Below are positions 46,119-58,922 of a stretch of 64,000 nucleotides of DNA, piece by piece. Each line of letters begins with the position of its first letter. Positions within the stretch are counted from its first letter, which is position 1. The DNA comes from Lyophyllum atratum (lineage: Eukaryota; Basidiomycota; Agaricomycetes; Agaricales; Lyophyllaceae): contig JACGCN010000008.1 in assembly GCA_014905825.1 (NCBI GenBank), positions 434,001 to 498,000 of the forward strand. The letters run 5' to 3'. The translations under genes and the position numbers were made by a program. The notes under the pieces are model-generated. The model saw nothing but the letters and a program-made list of their open reading frames with translations. It was not told where the DNA came from and ran no database searches.

Positions 46119-46467
46119 TGTTAGAACAGGCAAGCACAGGGATGTCAGGTTAGACAGCTACAAGCTGAAGTCCGAAGTCAAAAACTAATATATTGAGGAA
46201 CTGACTGATCTACTCACCTGAAGTCTGAAGTCAGAAACTGGGGACTTCAGGTCAATCTAATCTATATATACTGTGCACAAGGCTGTGTGCACTGGTTAGA
46301 TGGTAGCTAAGGAAACTGATCTGGTCAACAGGCAGTGTAGTAAGTCACCATCAAGATGGTGATGCAACCAACACAGCCTGCAACACAGGAATGCTGTACA
46401 GTAACAACCATCAAGGTGGTTGAGGGGAGATAGGTTGGGAACGAGATTAGATAGAGCGTTTCTAACA
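46119..46467 (-). repeat. LTR of an LTR-retrotransposon family, minus orientation
   Basis: A 349-bp copy bounded by TGTTAGAA...TTCTAACA. In the sense of this family the LTR has a TATATATA box followed by AATAAA, and that sense points to the minus strand here. It has an internal duplication of a GAAGTCYGAAGT-type segment. The bases flanking it differ (TTTGC, AGTCA), so it is not a simple solo LTR. Confidence 0.8.
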
Positions 46468-47824
46468 AGTCAACCCACAATGCCTTGACTCTCTGCGTTC
46501 TGGAACTTTGATCGACTTGCCGCTGTGTTTCGTCTTGTCATGCTGGACTCGGAGGCTTTTGAACTCATTGAGAATGTTGTCCGTCAAAAAATGTTTCTCA
46601 ATAGGCAAACATTGTTGAGCAATGCTATGCCTCCAACCGATGGGTCATCTAACGCTCTGGCTGGGGCTGCAGGGAAATCGATCCATTGGGATTCTTAGCA
46701 ATGTATTCATCCAGGAGTCCTTGCACCTTACTAGAAAGAGGGTCAGATCAATGATGCAAGATGAATGAACGCAAGTCTGCAACTTACGCCAGCTCTGATG
46801 CTATATGCCATTCATTGTAATGCTTGGAATAATTCACCCACTTGACTTGGACCTGTTTGATTGAATCGCTAGAGAGGGTTATTTATGAGTTGACAATTGC
46901 CTCTACTTTGTATTCAGGCTCTTCTCGATCACTGTCTTCTCTAGCATCACTTTGTTCTCTGTCTTTACTCTCAGACTGTCCGTTATCTCCCTCGTTATTG
47001 CTCCTGCTAGGCATAGTTGAACGTTTGTGTTTGCAACTGGAGTGTGGAAGTGATGACGCATCACAGAATTTAGCTTAGTGGCCTCTGCGACGGATCCAGG
47101 CAGGGGTGTTTCTGAATGGCTATGGTTGCGACCCGAACGACAAGGTGGTGGTGGAGTGTTGGTTTTGGTCAACTTAGGCCTCAGAGTTACGGGTTGGAGC
47201 TGTAGAGCCAGAAGGAAAGCACTGCTCAGTGCTCGTGGCTTGCTTCTTGAGGATTCATCAACGGTTTGCAAAGTCTATGCTTTCATGCAACAGAAGCATG
47301 ATTGATGCACAGAAGTAATAGTTTTGTAGGCGATTGAGTCGTGCGGAAGTTTTGGGATTCAAAGCATCGAAGGGAAGGCTGCCGACCAATTGGGCAATAC
47401 CACTGGATGTGGTAAATCTAATGGAGTTTATGAGGTATCAAGCGTTAATCCCTGGAGATGGAGCCCACTGGCTGTCAGGACATTGGTGAAATTGAAAATA
47501 TGTTCCAGGGCCAATCGGGTTTCGGCATCCGAGATGGGACCAAGAAGGTGCTTGCCGTGTTGAGTGAAGAAGTTCTGGGACCTCAATGAGTGTTTCAGAG
47601 TGTCATGATTCCCAAAACGGGTTTTGGGACTCAGTGATTCCACTGCCTGGTCTGGACATTGTAATATGCAATGAATCCCATGCAGCTGACTTTGCTGGCA
47701 TATGGGTACTGGGCATTGATAGCACACATAGTCTCGATTGATTCATCATCAAAGTGTAACTGCAGGCTTGAAGGTGTGGCCCCAGAATGCTGATCGTTGG
47801 CACGGAAAGAAAGAAATAGTATTG
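46468..47824. other. Repeat-rich interval without a supported gene
   Basis: Several minus-strand frames (for example 47428-47727 and 46903-47271) show gene-like composition but cannot be tied to a family or to a convincing splice chain. Possibly downstream exons of the minus-strand gene at 47825-48755. Confidence 0.35.
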
Positions 47825-48755
47825 CTACATCTGATTCCCCACAGTAAAGCGCATCTGTCCAAGATGAAATGGCCCAATGTCAGATCCTAGTTCATGTCCA
47901 GTCTTCAAACTAGACCGGACAAAGTGTTGGACTTGAAATAGACTTACCGGGTGGGAGACGAACATGACAAAGAATGTCAGGCAAGTCATATCGTCTTGCG
48001 CATCATTATTAAATTTTTCGGAGATGGCCATCTCGAATTTGGACAGCATGTGCGGCATGACGAGGCGGAACAAGTTGTGAATGACTTCGAGAAGCTCTCC
48101 AATACGCGCTTTGGCATATGGGTACCCAATTTGTACAACGGGAACCACTCTTCCCATGGCGTGACCCTTTTCTATGGTAGCTGCAAGAGTATATGATCTG
48201 TCATAACGGTGCTCGCCATTCAGGTACAGGTGTGAAGAGTGGTCATTTCTTTTGAGACCTTCCAAAGCGAACAGATCTCTGACTTTTCTGGTAATGCTGC
48301 TGGCCAAAGGTGAGCATAAGTAGCCGATCCGCTAAGCCCTTGATCTCAAGCCCCTCTGGTGGGCAAGCCAGAGAGTCTAAGGAATGCACGCATCCTACAG
48401 TGAGCAAATGACCAGCATTCCCATCCGCGTCGTAGGTGAATGGCACCCAAGTGGCATTTTGACTATGCCTGGAATAGGAGACATTCGGAAATGTCTGTTG
48501 TCTCAGATCAGTTCCATGGACGGTGGGTTGGCAATATGGAGCATCTGAAGATACTTGTTCTCCAAGCGAGTACTCTGCACTCCTGACAGCAGTCCAGTTG
48601 GGCGAAACTGGAAAGAACTCATCTTTGCCTGGGATGACTGCAGACGGTGGGCTAAGGATGTCCGGAAGGGCCTGTGCAGGAGGAGAATACATCATCCCAG
48701 CGATACTCTTCGCGAGGAGGTAACATGAGAGATACGTTCCTGTAAACGAATCCAT
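47825..48755 (-). CDS. Uncharacterised minus-strand coding blocks
   Basis: Two overlapping-phase blocks read as protein. The first (48755 to about 48300) starts MDSFTGTYLSCYLLAKSIAG and continues through a Pro-rich stretch to DADGNAGHLLTVGCVHSLD. The second (about 48290-47950) reads SITRKVRDLFALEGLKRND, then IGELLEVIHNLFRLVMPHML and MTCLTFFVMF, and ends near 47840 with DIGPFHLGQMRFTVGNQM. They probably form one gene joined by an intron I could not place exactly. I do not recognise the family. Its position among transposons suggests a repeat-borne gene. Confidence 0.45.
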
Positions 48756-48862
48756 AAGGAAGATGGGGTTGCTCTATCAAACGGGCAAACACTTGTGCTG
48801 CGTACCATAGATTATTGTTGTCGCCTCTGACTCTCTAAACCCGTAGGCCTCCAGAAGGTCAT

Positions 48863-49049
48863 TGTTGAAAACACCTTCTGGGCTATCTAATCTCATTCCC
48901 AACCTATGTCACTGTACAGCATTCCTGTGTATCTCACACTTACAGGCTGTGTTGGTTGCATCACCATCTTGATGGTGACTTACTACACTGCCTGTTGACC
49001 AGATCAGTTTCCTTAGCTACCATCTATCCAGTGCACACAGCCTTCTTGT
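48863..49049 (+). repeat. Truncated LTR of the same family, plus orientation
   Basis: About 187 bp matching the first half of the LTR (start TGTTGAAAACACCTTCTGGG, through the CCATCTTGATGGTG hairpin, to the ACAGCCTTCTTGT point), after which similarity stops. A 15-bp or so segment around the second hairpin is missing. Confidence 0.75.
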
Positions 49050-49199
49050 TGCGTTATTAGGCACGCATCATGTCCTCCCTCTCATTGTTTATGACGAGGA
49101 TGAACAGTACGTCCCTCCGCAGGAAGTGCCATTTCCCATCATACGTGCTTGGTGCCACCCATTCCGAGCAAAATGGTGTTGGAACTCGCAAAACAAAGC

Positions 49200-51909
49200 A
49201 TCACAAGTCACATGAGTTTATAGGGGGCTGGGCCGTGCTTGTGTGCAACAAGCTCGAGCTCGAGTCGACATGACACACTTTCCATTTAACCGATTGTTGC
49301 AACCTGCAAGTCATGAGCATTGCGTAGATGGTGGTGAATGTAGATGCGAAGACCTGACTATAGCCCTTTGCAACGAGTCTAGCTTTGCGCTCAATAGAAC
49401 CGTCTGCATTGCGCTTAATGCGAAACACCCAACCAGAGCCAATTGCCTTTTTATCAGAAGGCAAGTCAATGATCTCCCAAGTGCCATTGCCAACCAAGGA
49501 TGTCATTTCGGCATTAGCAGCATCTCTCCATTTCTCTGCACTTCATTGCCTGCTTGTATGTGCGTGGATCTGAGCTAGAAGCCATTCCCACAAAGTGCAC
49601 ATCTTCGAAATGTTCATCCTCTGGCACTTCCGGCTCATCCTCACTACTATCAGGGATAGCAGGTGGAGGATTTCGTGCAACAACCCACCAGTTGCCAGGA
49701 GGCTTAACAGTGCGTTTCTCACGGCGTTGTGCAAGAGGCGGCGACACTGGTGCAGGAGGTGGTGTTGCAAGTGCAGGAAGCGGTGTTGGATTGCGAGCTG
49801 GTGGCGTTTCAGGTTCAGGTGAATGCTCGTGATGCTGGGCAGGTGCAGGAGGCGGAGGCAGCGTGATAGGACGATTTTCAGGTGCAGGAGGTGCTGGAGG
49901 CAATTAATGAAGCAAAATGTCTCCCCCCCCCATCATCGGGTGCAGGTAGTTGAACTGCATCCTGAATGGGAGAAGAGTGCTCACGGCGGATATGGAGATC
50001 TACAGGGGGCCTATGATAGGTGCAGGTGGAGGTGGAGGTCTAGTGGTGACGGACAGTCCGGGGAAATAAGATAGGGCCCAGGTAAAACGCGCAAACATCA
50101 CGTGGTGTTACACTGCTGTGACAATCTCATTAAGGACGCGTCCGGGACCTATCCGAGAACACCCATGCGCGACGCACACACGCATTTGCCCCATATTTGC
50201 ACCAAAGCCCCTTCATTTCCCACCTACTCGATCCCCAGTCAACAGACAGTCCGGGGAAATAGCGCTCATCAAACTCTGCTCTCTCTGAGATGATCGTCTT
50301 TTTGGTTTGATTGTAAAACAACTAGCCCTTGGGCAGATAACCAATGAAGACGTTTCTCTGTGAGGTTCAAGATTTGTGCTTATCCCTTTGCACATAGACG
50401 TATGCAAGGTATCCCCAAACTCAAAGATGGCTAACATCTGGTTTGCGCTTGTGCCAGCCTCGATGGGGCGTAATTGGCTGAGGTGCAGTAGGGAGACGGT
50501 TTAAAACATGTATCTGAGCGCCTAGACACCATTCCCAAAATGACGGGGGCAAGCCAGATTCATTAAGCATCGCAGTAATGTCATCAGCCAGAGTCCTGTT
50601 GATGCGTTCTGCAACACCATTCTGCTGAGGACGATTACACGTGGTATGGCGGCGCTGAATGCCACATTCATTGGTAAATTTAATGAATGCGTTGGACATG
50701 TATTCCCCGCCCTTATCCTTGAAGCGCCGAGATTTTCGCATCGAAATGGTCTGCGTACGCTTTGAAGGTCTGGAATGCAACCAATGTGTCGCTTTTTGGC
50801 CTAAGACCCATCGCAGCTTTAAAGCTGGTGCAGTCATCAATGAATGTAACCCAGTAACGGCTGCCTTGCTGTGAGGTAACCGGCAGAGGACCATGGAGGT
50901 CACTGTGGATCAATTCAAGTGGCTTAGAAGCACGACTAGGTGACAAGGGGAAAGGATTCGAGCGCATTTTGCCAGCCAAGCATGGCTCCACAAATCGGAT
51001 CAGGCTTCTGAGACGATTTCAACACAAGCCCAGTCACCAGCTCATCCTTGATCATCTTCTTGACATGTGCATAATTGTGATGTGCAAAGTGACGATGCCA
51101 TAGCGTCAGATCAAGGGGAAGCGTCGAGGTAATTGCAAACTCCGAAATTGGTTCAGTGGATCCATCCAAACGTGCAGAGTTGTTGGAGTTAATGGATGCA
51201 CAGAACAACTTCTTTCCATCTAAACCGAAATGCATGGCTTTAGAATCAATGTGGATATGATAGCCTTTATTTCGAGTTAAGTATAGACAGGATAGAAGGT
51301 TGTTTCGGAGTAAGGGGACATGCAAGACTCTGGTAAACTCTATAGCTCTGAGCTCCTTGCCATTGACTATTGGCTTGAAAACTACAGAACCAACTCCAGC
51401 TGAATAAATAAGCGTGTTGTCTGCTAACCTGATTGGAATGCGACAGGGGGTATAGTTGCGAACCCACTTTTGGTGGGGCGTCATGTGAGTAGTGGCGCCT
51501 GTGTCTGCAATCCAATCAAAGTCAGCATGGAGCTGAAGCGGAGTAGAGAGATCAGAATGATCTGGGAGACGAGTACTTGCATTTCCGGCAAATTCTTCCG
51601 GGGCGTCCTTGGCTGCATTAGCCTGTTCAGAGCGCTTTTTCTGGTGTAGCCTTTGTGCGTCGTCTTTAGCCTGCTTCTGTGCCCTTTGGTAAGGAAAGCA
51701 TTTAGTCACATTATGACCAGGTTTGCCACAGAAGTCACAAATTGCATTGACCAGGGCTGCAGCCATGGCAATTGTGGAGGCAGAAGTGTCTGCAGCGCGA
51801 CGGCGTCGTTGGGTTTCCTCTGTAACAAAGGCTTGCTGAATGGTAGCCTTGTCGAGTTTGTCAAGAAGGAGGATAGACGAGGTGAAGTTGGAGAACTTTC
51901 AGGCCCCAT
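49200..51909 (-). pseudogene. Ty1/copia gag-pol remnant
   Basis: Read on the minus strand from 51909: the end of Gag with a CCHC zinc knuckle (CDFCGKPGHNVTKC), aspartic protease with active-site WIADTGATTHM, the GAG-pre-integrase segment (LWHRHFAHHNYAHVKKM), integrase (LIHSDLHGPL, YWVTFIDDCTSF, QQNGVAERINRTLAD), a Pro-rich linker (49903-49520), and the start of the reverse transcriptase (NGTWEIIDLPSDKKAIGSGW, ARLVAKGYSQVF). At least two single-base shifts break it (near 50997 and 50725) and the RT is lost after about 49240. The order is that of Ty1/copia (integrase before RT). Confidence 0.85.
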
Positions 51910-52060
51910 CTTTAGAAGCGCATGTAAATATCCTCCTCCAAGTCACCATTCGGGAAAGCAGATGTAATATCCACTGAGCGCAATTCCATGTCCTTGATGC
52001 CAGCAATGGCAAGAATAAGGCGCAGACCAGCAGGACGGACAGTGTGCACTTAGTTGCAAA
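51910..52060 (-). pseudogene. Displaced copia reverse-transcriptase piece
   Basis: On the minus strand this stretch reads LRLILAIAGIKDMELRSVDI followed by TSAFPNGDLEEDIYM, the RT segment that includes the first catalytic Asp region. It lies upstream of the Gag zinc knuckle, the wrong place in a copia element, so it comes from a second copy or a rearrangement. Confidence 0.65.
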
Positions 52061-53060
52061 CACTCAGTAAAACACTATCAATTGCAATGGAGGCGACGAG
52101 ACATAAAGTGTGAATATTTTGATCGTGAACAGTAAACTGTTTACATGCATATGTGAGTAAGAGACCAACAATGGCCATGTAGAGATAAAGACGACAAGTG
52201 CACGTTTCAGAAGGCAGCGATTGGAACACTCCCGCTTACTAGTTGTCCGATGCCTCCACCTGGAGGCTTTGGAGGCGGTGGGGGCGGACCACGCAGGGGA
52301 TCCAAGGAAGGGGGTATATACCAACTACTCGATTTATATCTGAGGCGAGGGCTGCTCTTCCGTGCTGGCGACTGTGTGATAAGTTTGGATTGATACAATA
52401 TGGGTTTGAGTATGGTAAAACACATGTTTACGCTTATTCGACGCGTTGGTCTTTGCCTAAACACCACACACAGCCGTCAGCACACGCACACCCTCCAATG
52501 AACACAAATCTGAGATACACACCTCGTGTTTCGGCTTCTTGGCCGCATTCACCAATGGGTTGCTCTTGGTGGTCATGGTAGTCGTTGTGGTCTCAGCCGT
52601 CTTCTCGTCGGGGACTTTGCGCTTGGTCTTGGCTGCGTTTTGCAGCATGGGGGTGGTCGCTACTTGGAGTATGCGGGTCCTATACCGCAGGGACGGGAGG
52701 AGGGGTAGCCGAGGATGTATCTGAGTATTCTCGAAGAGCTCATGCTCAAGTTGCCGCAGGTTGCAATCCAGATGGTTTCCAATTGTTTCACCTTCGTCTC
52801 AATCCTCAGAAAGTCACTCTCCGCTCAAGCTTCAAGCTCCCAGTGAAAAGTCGGTTGGGCGGAATTGAGCGCAAACGAGCAAAACGGGCCCTGCTATCAA
52901 CTATTTGAAATGGCTCATTTTGACTACAGACGGCTCAGTATTCCGGCCATCTATCCAGCCACGTCGAGCAGCATCGATGGAAGTTGAGATAACAAGAGGG
53001 TGTTTCGACCAAGGGTTTGACAGAGTGCGTGGAAACTGAACGGTCACTAGTAGCTTGAAG
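52061..53060. other. Repeat-derived interval without a supported gene
   Basis: Short frames only. A minus-strand stretch at 52457-52648 reads as a Lys/Thr-rich tail. The Gag N-terminus expected upstream of the copia remnant is not found here. Confidence 0.35.
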
Positions 53061-53417
53061 TGTTAGAAATGCTCTCTGGGCTATCTAATCTCGTTCCCAA
53101 CTCTCCCATCAATCATCTTGATGGTTGTTACTACAGCATTCCTGCGTTGCAGGCTGTGTTGGTTGCATCACCATCTTGATGGTGACTTACTACACTGCCT
53201 GTTGACCAGATCAGTTTCCTTAGCTACCATCTAACCAGTGCACACAGCCTTCTTGTGCACAGTATATATAGTAGATTAGATTGACCTGAAGTCCCCAGTT
53301 TCTAACTTCAGACTTCAGGTGAGTAGATCAGTCAGTTCCTCAATAAACCAGTTTCTAACTTCGGACTTCAGCTTGTAGCTGTCTAACCTGACATCCCTGC
53401 GCTTGCCTGTTCTAACA
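53061..53417 (+). repeat. LTR of the same family, plus orientation
   Basis: A full 357-bp copy with TGTTAGAA...TTCTAACA ends, TATATATA box and AATAAA. Flanks (TGAAG, ATATC) are not duplicated. It is inverted relative to the copy at 46119-46467, so the two cannot be the LTR pair of the copia remnant between them. Confidence 0.85.
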
Positions 53418-54489
53418 ATATCAGGATGTACTCCCTCCTCTAAGATGAGTGGGTCAGAATCAACGGGTTTAACTAGGTCGTACCCCCATGGTTGCCAATC
53501 ACGAGATTAGCCTGAGGATGCTCAGACTTCCGGGTATGGAGCTCTTCCCATAACAATGAAATCACTTCCTTGGTCTGTATTGATTCACATTAGACTGTGT
53601 GTAGCACACTAGGCAGAATGATGTTGGTCCTCACCGTTTCGGTCTAGATAAATCTATCAATGTGACTAGATATACCACTCCAGCTTACAATTTTTTTCAC
53701 ATAATCCTCCTATTCTCATCAATCAAATCGTGAATATGTCAAAATGGTACTAAGTACTCATGCGCATCTTCTGAGATGTCTCAGCCATCTCCCTTGCCTT
53801 TACCTGTGGGTTTGGGTATGGGTTGGGAAAGGTAGAATAGGGAGGAAATATGCATTGCCTCCGTTTCTTCGATTTGTCGAAGTTGGCTGCACAAGTCAAC
53901 TGCGACAACAAAATGTGTGAAGGAAGGTCACTCACCTTCTGATTGCAAACATTGAGAAGGGCTTTTTCCGCCATTCTCTCATTCTCAGAGACAATCTTTA
54001 ACTGTTCCTTATGTTAGGCCTATCCAGCCTTTCTCAGCAGAGGTTTCAGCTTAAATCATGTCACCCACTTCAATCCGAAGAAGTTTAAGCAGGTCCCGCT
54101 CTGACGACATCACTTGGGATTGGCTGGTCAAGCAAAGACTCGCGGGAACTGTGAGGAACATGGGAAAACACTAGAATAGGACACTCACAATGCGAGAGTA
54201 TACAGGGAGCAGAACGGACACGACGTCTAGATGCGGAGATCAAGAAACAAAAAGCGAAGGCAGAAAAGAGGGAAACGACAGTCATGTTAGGGGCGTCACG
54301 ATGACATTAGCGTTCTTATAGAGTGACCAAGGTGGCTGTGCATGACCTGAGTTCCCTCAGCTTGGATGCGTCAGGTCCGACGATTTAGACTCCTGCTTGG
54401 CCTGCACCTTGCAGGCAGGTCACCGACCTCTGGCGCCCATCCTCCAATGGCGCCGACCTGTGCTTGTCACTGACTTCTCACTGGCTTGG
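53418..54489. other. Interval without a supported gene
   Basis: Short frames only. A minus-strand frame at 54085-54285 begins with a signal-peptide-like MTVVSLFSAFAFCFLISA, but nothing downstream supports a gene. Confidence 0.35.
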
Positions 54490-56228
54490 TCACCGATCGA
54501 CTCTTCCCATTCTGGCCGTCACATGGCAACATGGCAACCCAAGCATGGTCCGGTCTCCAGCGCCTGTCATCGACCTGCCTCTTGGACTTGCCAATGGTAC
54601 CAACGGGCTCGCTCTCCTCTCATTATGTCGGGCGTCTATCGACTCGAGGGATCCACATAACGGAACGCGAGTGTGTGTCTTTCGTGTTTCCTCCCCACTT
54701 GCTTGCCTCAGATCGTTCGCTGTCAGCCTCGATAATTTTCTTTCTTTGTCATGATACACCTTCCTCTTCATTTGCAATGCCATAGCTCGACATACCTCTC
54801 TCTTTTGTATGACTCCGAACACTTGGAAACAAAACTGTGTATGTTTTTTCCTGAACCGTTTGTCATGATATGTCAGCGCCCATCTGGCGTGAGCCTCATA
54901 ACCCACAGGCCGGACACGGTCAACCTCGAATCCACCAAGACCGTAAGGAAAACTCGTTGGGAAGGCACCAAGGAGGTGATTTGCATTTGACGGTCCTCCG
55001 TCTGTGCGCATCCCGGTTTCTTTCTCGATCCTTGGATATTCACTGACGAAGGTGCTGCTTCTTCTCATAACAAAGTCTGAAACAGGTGGATCGTCGGTGT
55101 TGGCCAGAGCATGTGCCATGATGTCTTCCTCGGGGATGTCCAACGCACCTACATCCATTACACCATGTGGTTGCAGAGGGAACACGGCGGCCTCTACTCA
55201 GAGTCGCTTAGTGTTCATGCGCACCAAGCATCGATGACTGTGTCAGACTTATGGTCCACAACGAAATCCGTGCTGTTAAGCCTATCGTCGATATCAATGA
55301 TCCCTGTCACCAGGCATCTCAGTTTCACACTCTGGGATTGCAGAATGTAGGAACGTTACGTTGCCTGCTCTTCCCTCTGATTCAGGCATATACTCGCTCG
55401 CCAAGTAACTACCATGTTCTCTTTCAAACAACTCTTCGTCATCAGAAAAACGAACCACACTTCTCAGTGCATCAGGAACCCCTTCTTCGGGGAACATGGC
55501 TAACCGATCCTGACAAACCACGATATCGGCATACAATGGATTGTTGGCTTTCAACCATGTCAGTGCTTGTAGGAGACAGATCTTCCGCACGTGTAAGAGC
55601 TTTGGTAGACCTCTGATAGGTTTCCCTTTGGGTCCAACAAAAGCGATTGCCATTGTTGCCGCCAACGGCTCTGGCCTGTGTGGCATTTCAACATGTCACT
55701 AGGCTTGTGAGGTCGACCGGATTCAACTTGTAAGTTGACATGTTTCCACGCAGACCATCATTTCAGCATCACCTCCTCCCAGTTCTTGCACCCTCTCTTT
55801 TTGGGTAACATTTTTATGACATAAGCTGCTGAATGATATCTTGCAATCAAGATTTGCTCGGGGAGTGTTAGCCGTGCGAGCTCGTAAGGGACGTCGCCAA
55901 TCCACATCCCGTTAGCGAGGGATAGCGCTGGCATCGTGTTCCGTCCCATGCAATTGTAGCATGTTCTGCAAATATAGCATGCCCTGTCATTGAAAATGGC
56001 CTGACTGCACAGTAGCATGCCCTCCGTCAGGACATGAGCGGGATGGGCCTTCGTGGGTTGCAAAACGTTTTTATTTGGCAAGTCGCCAACATTACTCATT
56101 ATCACATCTTCCTCGGCTAACTCACGCACGCATACCACGCATACATGAACACGGAGGGCGTTGTTGTCGGTCTGTGCGATGTATTCCGACATACAATCCT
56201 TCACGGCTTCTTCCGGTACGGGTCGCAA
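54490..56228 (-). pseudogene. Helitron Rep/helicase N-terminal remnant
   Basis: On the minus strand the first block (56228-55758) holds the Cys-rich region found upstream of Helitron Rep domains in basidiomycetes (CYICRTCYNCMG, LSLANGMWIGDVPYEL). The next (55686-55294) reads EPLAATMAIAFVGPKGKPI, RGLPKLLHVRKICLLQALTWL and YADIVVCQDRLAMFPEEGVP. The third (about 55185-54600) carries the Helitron_like_N start (FPTSFPYGLGGFEVDR, HARWALTYHDKRFRKKHTQF, FQVFGVIQKREVCRAMALQM). The catalytic HUH and tyrosine motifs and the helicase are missing, and joins between blocks are unclear, so this is a truncated remnant. Confidence 0.72.
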
Positions 56229-56726
56229 ATAATGTTGCTCTTCGCTCTCATTCTCGTCTGTTCACAAATTCACCTAGTAGAGCTTTGGAACGTCGAGAAT
56301 GGTACGGAACGGCTGCAAAAGGCGTGCACGCTGATACTATCTCCTGCACTGTTCGTAATTTACATGCCTGGTCCAATGAGACAGGATGCGGCGTTGGGTT
56401 TGGCATGCAGAACAACACCTGTTGTATTCTGCAATCCGACTTATATATCTTGCATATGTCTCACTCACCGCCCGTGGCTTCTCCTGGCACGGAACACGAC
56501 CAAGATCCGCAAACTGGGTGGAACATCACCTCCTCGAAGGCTAAGCTCCGCCACCCAGCGATGAATGGATCTTGCCCGACCTCAAGGTCCAGCACAGATG
56601 TACTGGATCTCCCTGTCACACACTCCACGGAACATCGCCATATGTGGAAATATGTTTTGCCTGCCAGGGCTGGAGGTCAATCTGAGACATTCACTCCCCT
56701 TAAATAGGCCTTGATTTTCTTGGGCT

Positions 56727-57762
56727 ATGCGTGTACCGATGTGCATGGACACCCTTGCACTCTCTACCGGCCTTCGCAATTTGGCTACTTATGTTGCCAG
56801 TGATGCGTCTTTGAGCAGGTTGGGATGGAAACGCGAAGGCATGGGTAATGTCTTAGTGAACAAGAAAACATCAGAAAAACTGGTTGCTGTCATTGTTGGA
56901 GAAGTCCTGGATGAAGGACTTTGTTGTGGGCCACTCGGGAACTTCACGAAAACTGGAGATTATCCACGCCCACTCGCGTCAGCTAAGAACACATTTGTGC
57001 TTGGGAAACCCACCACCATGCCTGGGTTTAACGCTGACTGGGACCAGTCGATTCGAGTTATTCGCAACTGGGAGGACTCCATTGCGATGACAGATACACG
57101 GAACAACTTTGTGGATACCGTAGGCGATGACTCCATTCTTCGCTTTTCGAGCCCCTGCTTCGAAAAAGGAGTGGGTCGGAATATCCTACATGCATCCCTT
57201 GCAACTCACCTTTGGTCAGGATAAACCCCTGCAGTCTTCAGATCCGGTTGATGAAGAGACGGCCAACTGGCCTATACCGGACAGTCAGCGCGTGGATCTG
57301 TTCAAGATCCACAAGACGCACCATGTTCTACCTCTACCTGTCTACGACAAGGCCGGGAAGTTCGTTCCCAGTCCAGATGCCAATTTTGCTATGAAAGGTG
57401 CACTTGTAGAGGTGTCGTTCACTGTCAAACACTATGCAATCAAAAGGGCTCCTGCGTATGACTCTTTCAGTGGCATCGCGGAACAGGTTGTGGTGCTACA
57501 GAAAGGGAAGCCAGCAGCCGAAAATGTATTCCGGAAGAACATGCGTAACGGTCCCGTCCGTCACACGGCCAGTCCTGGGGTAACCGCCGGTAGTGCAGAA
57601 TACAAAATCCAAGGGCAAACCTCGCCATCAGCACTTGTTGACACTGTGGAAAATTTTACAAAACAGAGTGGGGTTGCCACGGTGGTATCATTGCCTGAGA
57701 ACCAATTCTTGCACGTTGCAGGTGGAGTAGTTTCGCTGCACATAGCGCCCTCTAACTGTTGA
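56727..57762 (+). CDS. Uncharacterised basidiomycete protein
   Basis: Two exons (56727-57170, 57220-57762) with a GTGGGT donor and 49-nt intron give 328 residues without a break. I cannot name a domain; the layout, with an N-terminal region ending in NNFVDTVGDDS and a conserved-looking middle (RVDLFKIHKTHHVLPLPVYDKAGK, then MKGALVEVSFTVKHYAIK), resembles multi-copy agaricomycete proteins I have seen described only as hypothetical. It lies head to head with the Helitron remnant and could be Helitron cargo. Confidence 0.55.
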
Positions 57763-58922
57763 TCGATCTATATCCAGAGGCAATGAGCACATCCTCTGCC
57801 GCTGCATCTGAGCTGGCAAAAGGTCTGACAGACACCAACATGGCCCCAGCTCCAGGTATGTACAACAGTGGTATTGATAGCTTCGACTTCTGACAGTTGG
57901 CAGGTGAAATGGCGGGAGACGACACCTGGAATTGGTGCGCCTGTCAAGAAGGTGAAAGCAGCCGCTAAAGACAAAAAAGAGAACGGAGTGCTCACCATAG
58001 CACCTACTCCGCCTTTGCTTGAAGAAGGTAAAGTCGTTTTGCTGCATCTACCATGAATAACTCTTAACTGGTGTTGATCCAGTGGACAGCGTATTTCGTA
58101 CAGTTGAACCGGAAGCGGTAATCGCCACAAGAGATACCAATATTCCTCGACGTGCACATGCAGGTGAGAAGCATGGGATCATCGAGGCACCTGAAAATGG
58201 CCCACCAGTCAAGAAAATTAAAGAAAGCCCTAAAGATAAGGCTGCCGGAGGGAGACGTTGAGGTGCCTGTACCATTTGCGAGTATATGCACTTCCTCTCT
58301 CCGGTTCTGTAATGATTTGTATCAATTTGAAATGTATTTGTATTGGCAATCGCTCGTGGTGAGTTCGGACACTGGACTTACTCTCAGCTGTTGAAGACGC
58401 GCCTCTTTGCCTGGTTTGGCTGTCTATCGTCTAGCTGCTTTTGGTGACGAGGAACTTCTTCACTGCCACGGCTTCCAAATGTTAGCCAGACACAAGAAAT
58501 ACCGTGGAATTTGGATGTCCTTCCCCTCGATGGTTTGTTGGAAAATCTCGAGGACTTCTTGTTCGATGTCACCTGTCAGTGGACTCCTTGCGTTTATTCA
58601 ACCTCAGATTTCGCTCATGATCAAACACAGGCTCCCGTCAAATTTTTCTCGGTTGCTTGACGTCCGGTGAGCGATGGATTCATGTCCTGGAGCTGCAAAT
58701 CCATTGTTTATCTTGTTCTGCAGACCACTTCGTTGACGGCAACAGTCGTATACAATCTCCGCCACCATCGCAGAACAGTTGACATCACCACCAGTCCGGA
58801 CACTGAATCAAAGTTCACCATCTACTACGAAAACCAGTAACATTTGGGGACGATGACTGCGTTTGATACATGTACATTTTCTGAACTGTTGATAACTCCA
58901 GGTAAAGTATGTTGTAATGACA
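57763..58922. other. Possible small gene and spacer
   Basis: An ATG at 57783 opens a frame with a GT donor at 57856. Downstream, 57880-58261 reads in one phase as a Lys-rich low-complexity protein (PVKKVKAAAKDKKENG, later GPPVKKIKESPKDK), but the intron needed to reach that phase would be only 25 nt, and the 48-nt alternative leads to an early stop. It may be a broken continuation of the preceding gene. The rest shows nothing. Confidence 0.35.

Noticed and set aside
50130..50321. Short frames near the window centre as small secreted proteins
   Set aside because: They lie within the copia remnant, in phases that disagree with the integrase and linker reading.
46119..53417. One complete LTR retrotransposon with LTRs at 46119 and 53061 around the copia genes
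   Set aside because: The two LTRs are inverted to each other, their flanks do not match, and the copia coding is scrambled and truncated.
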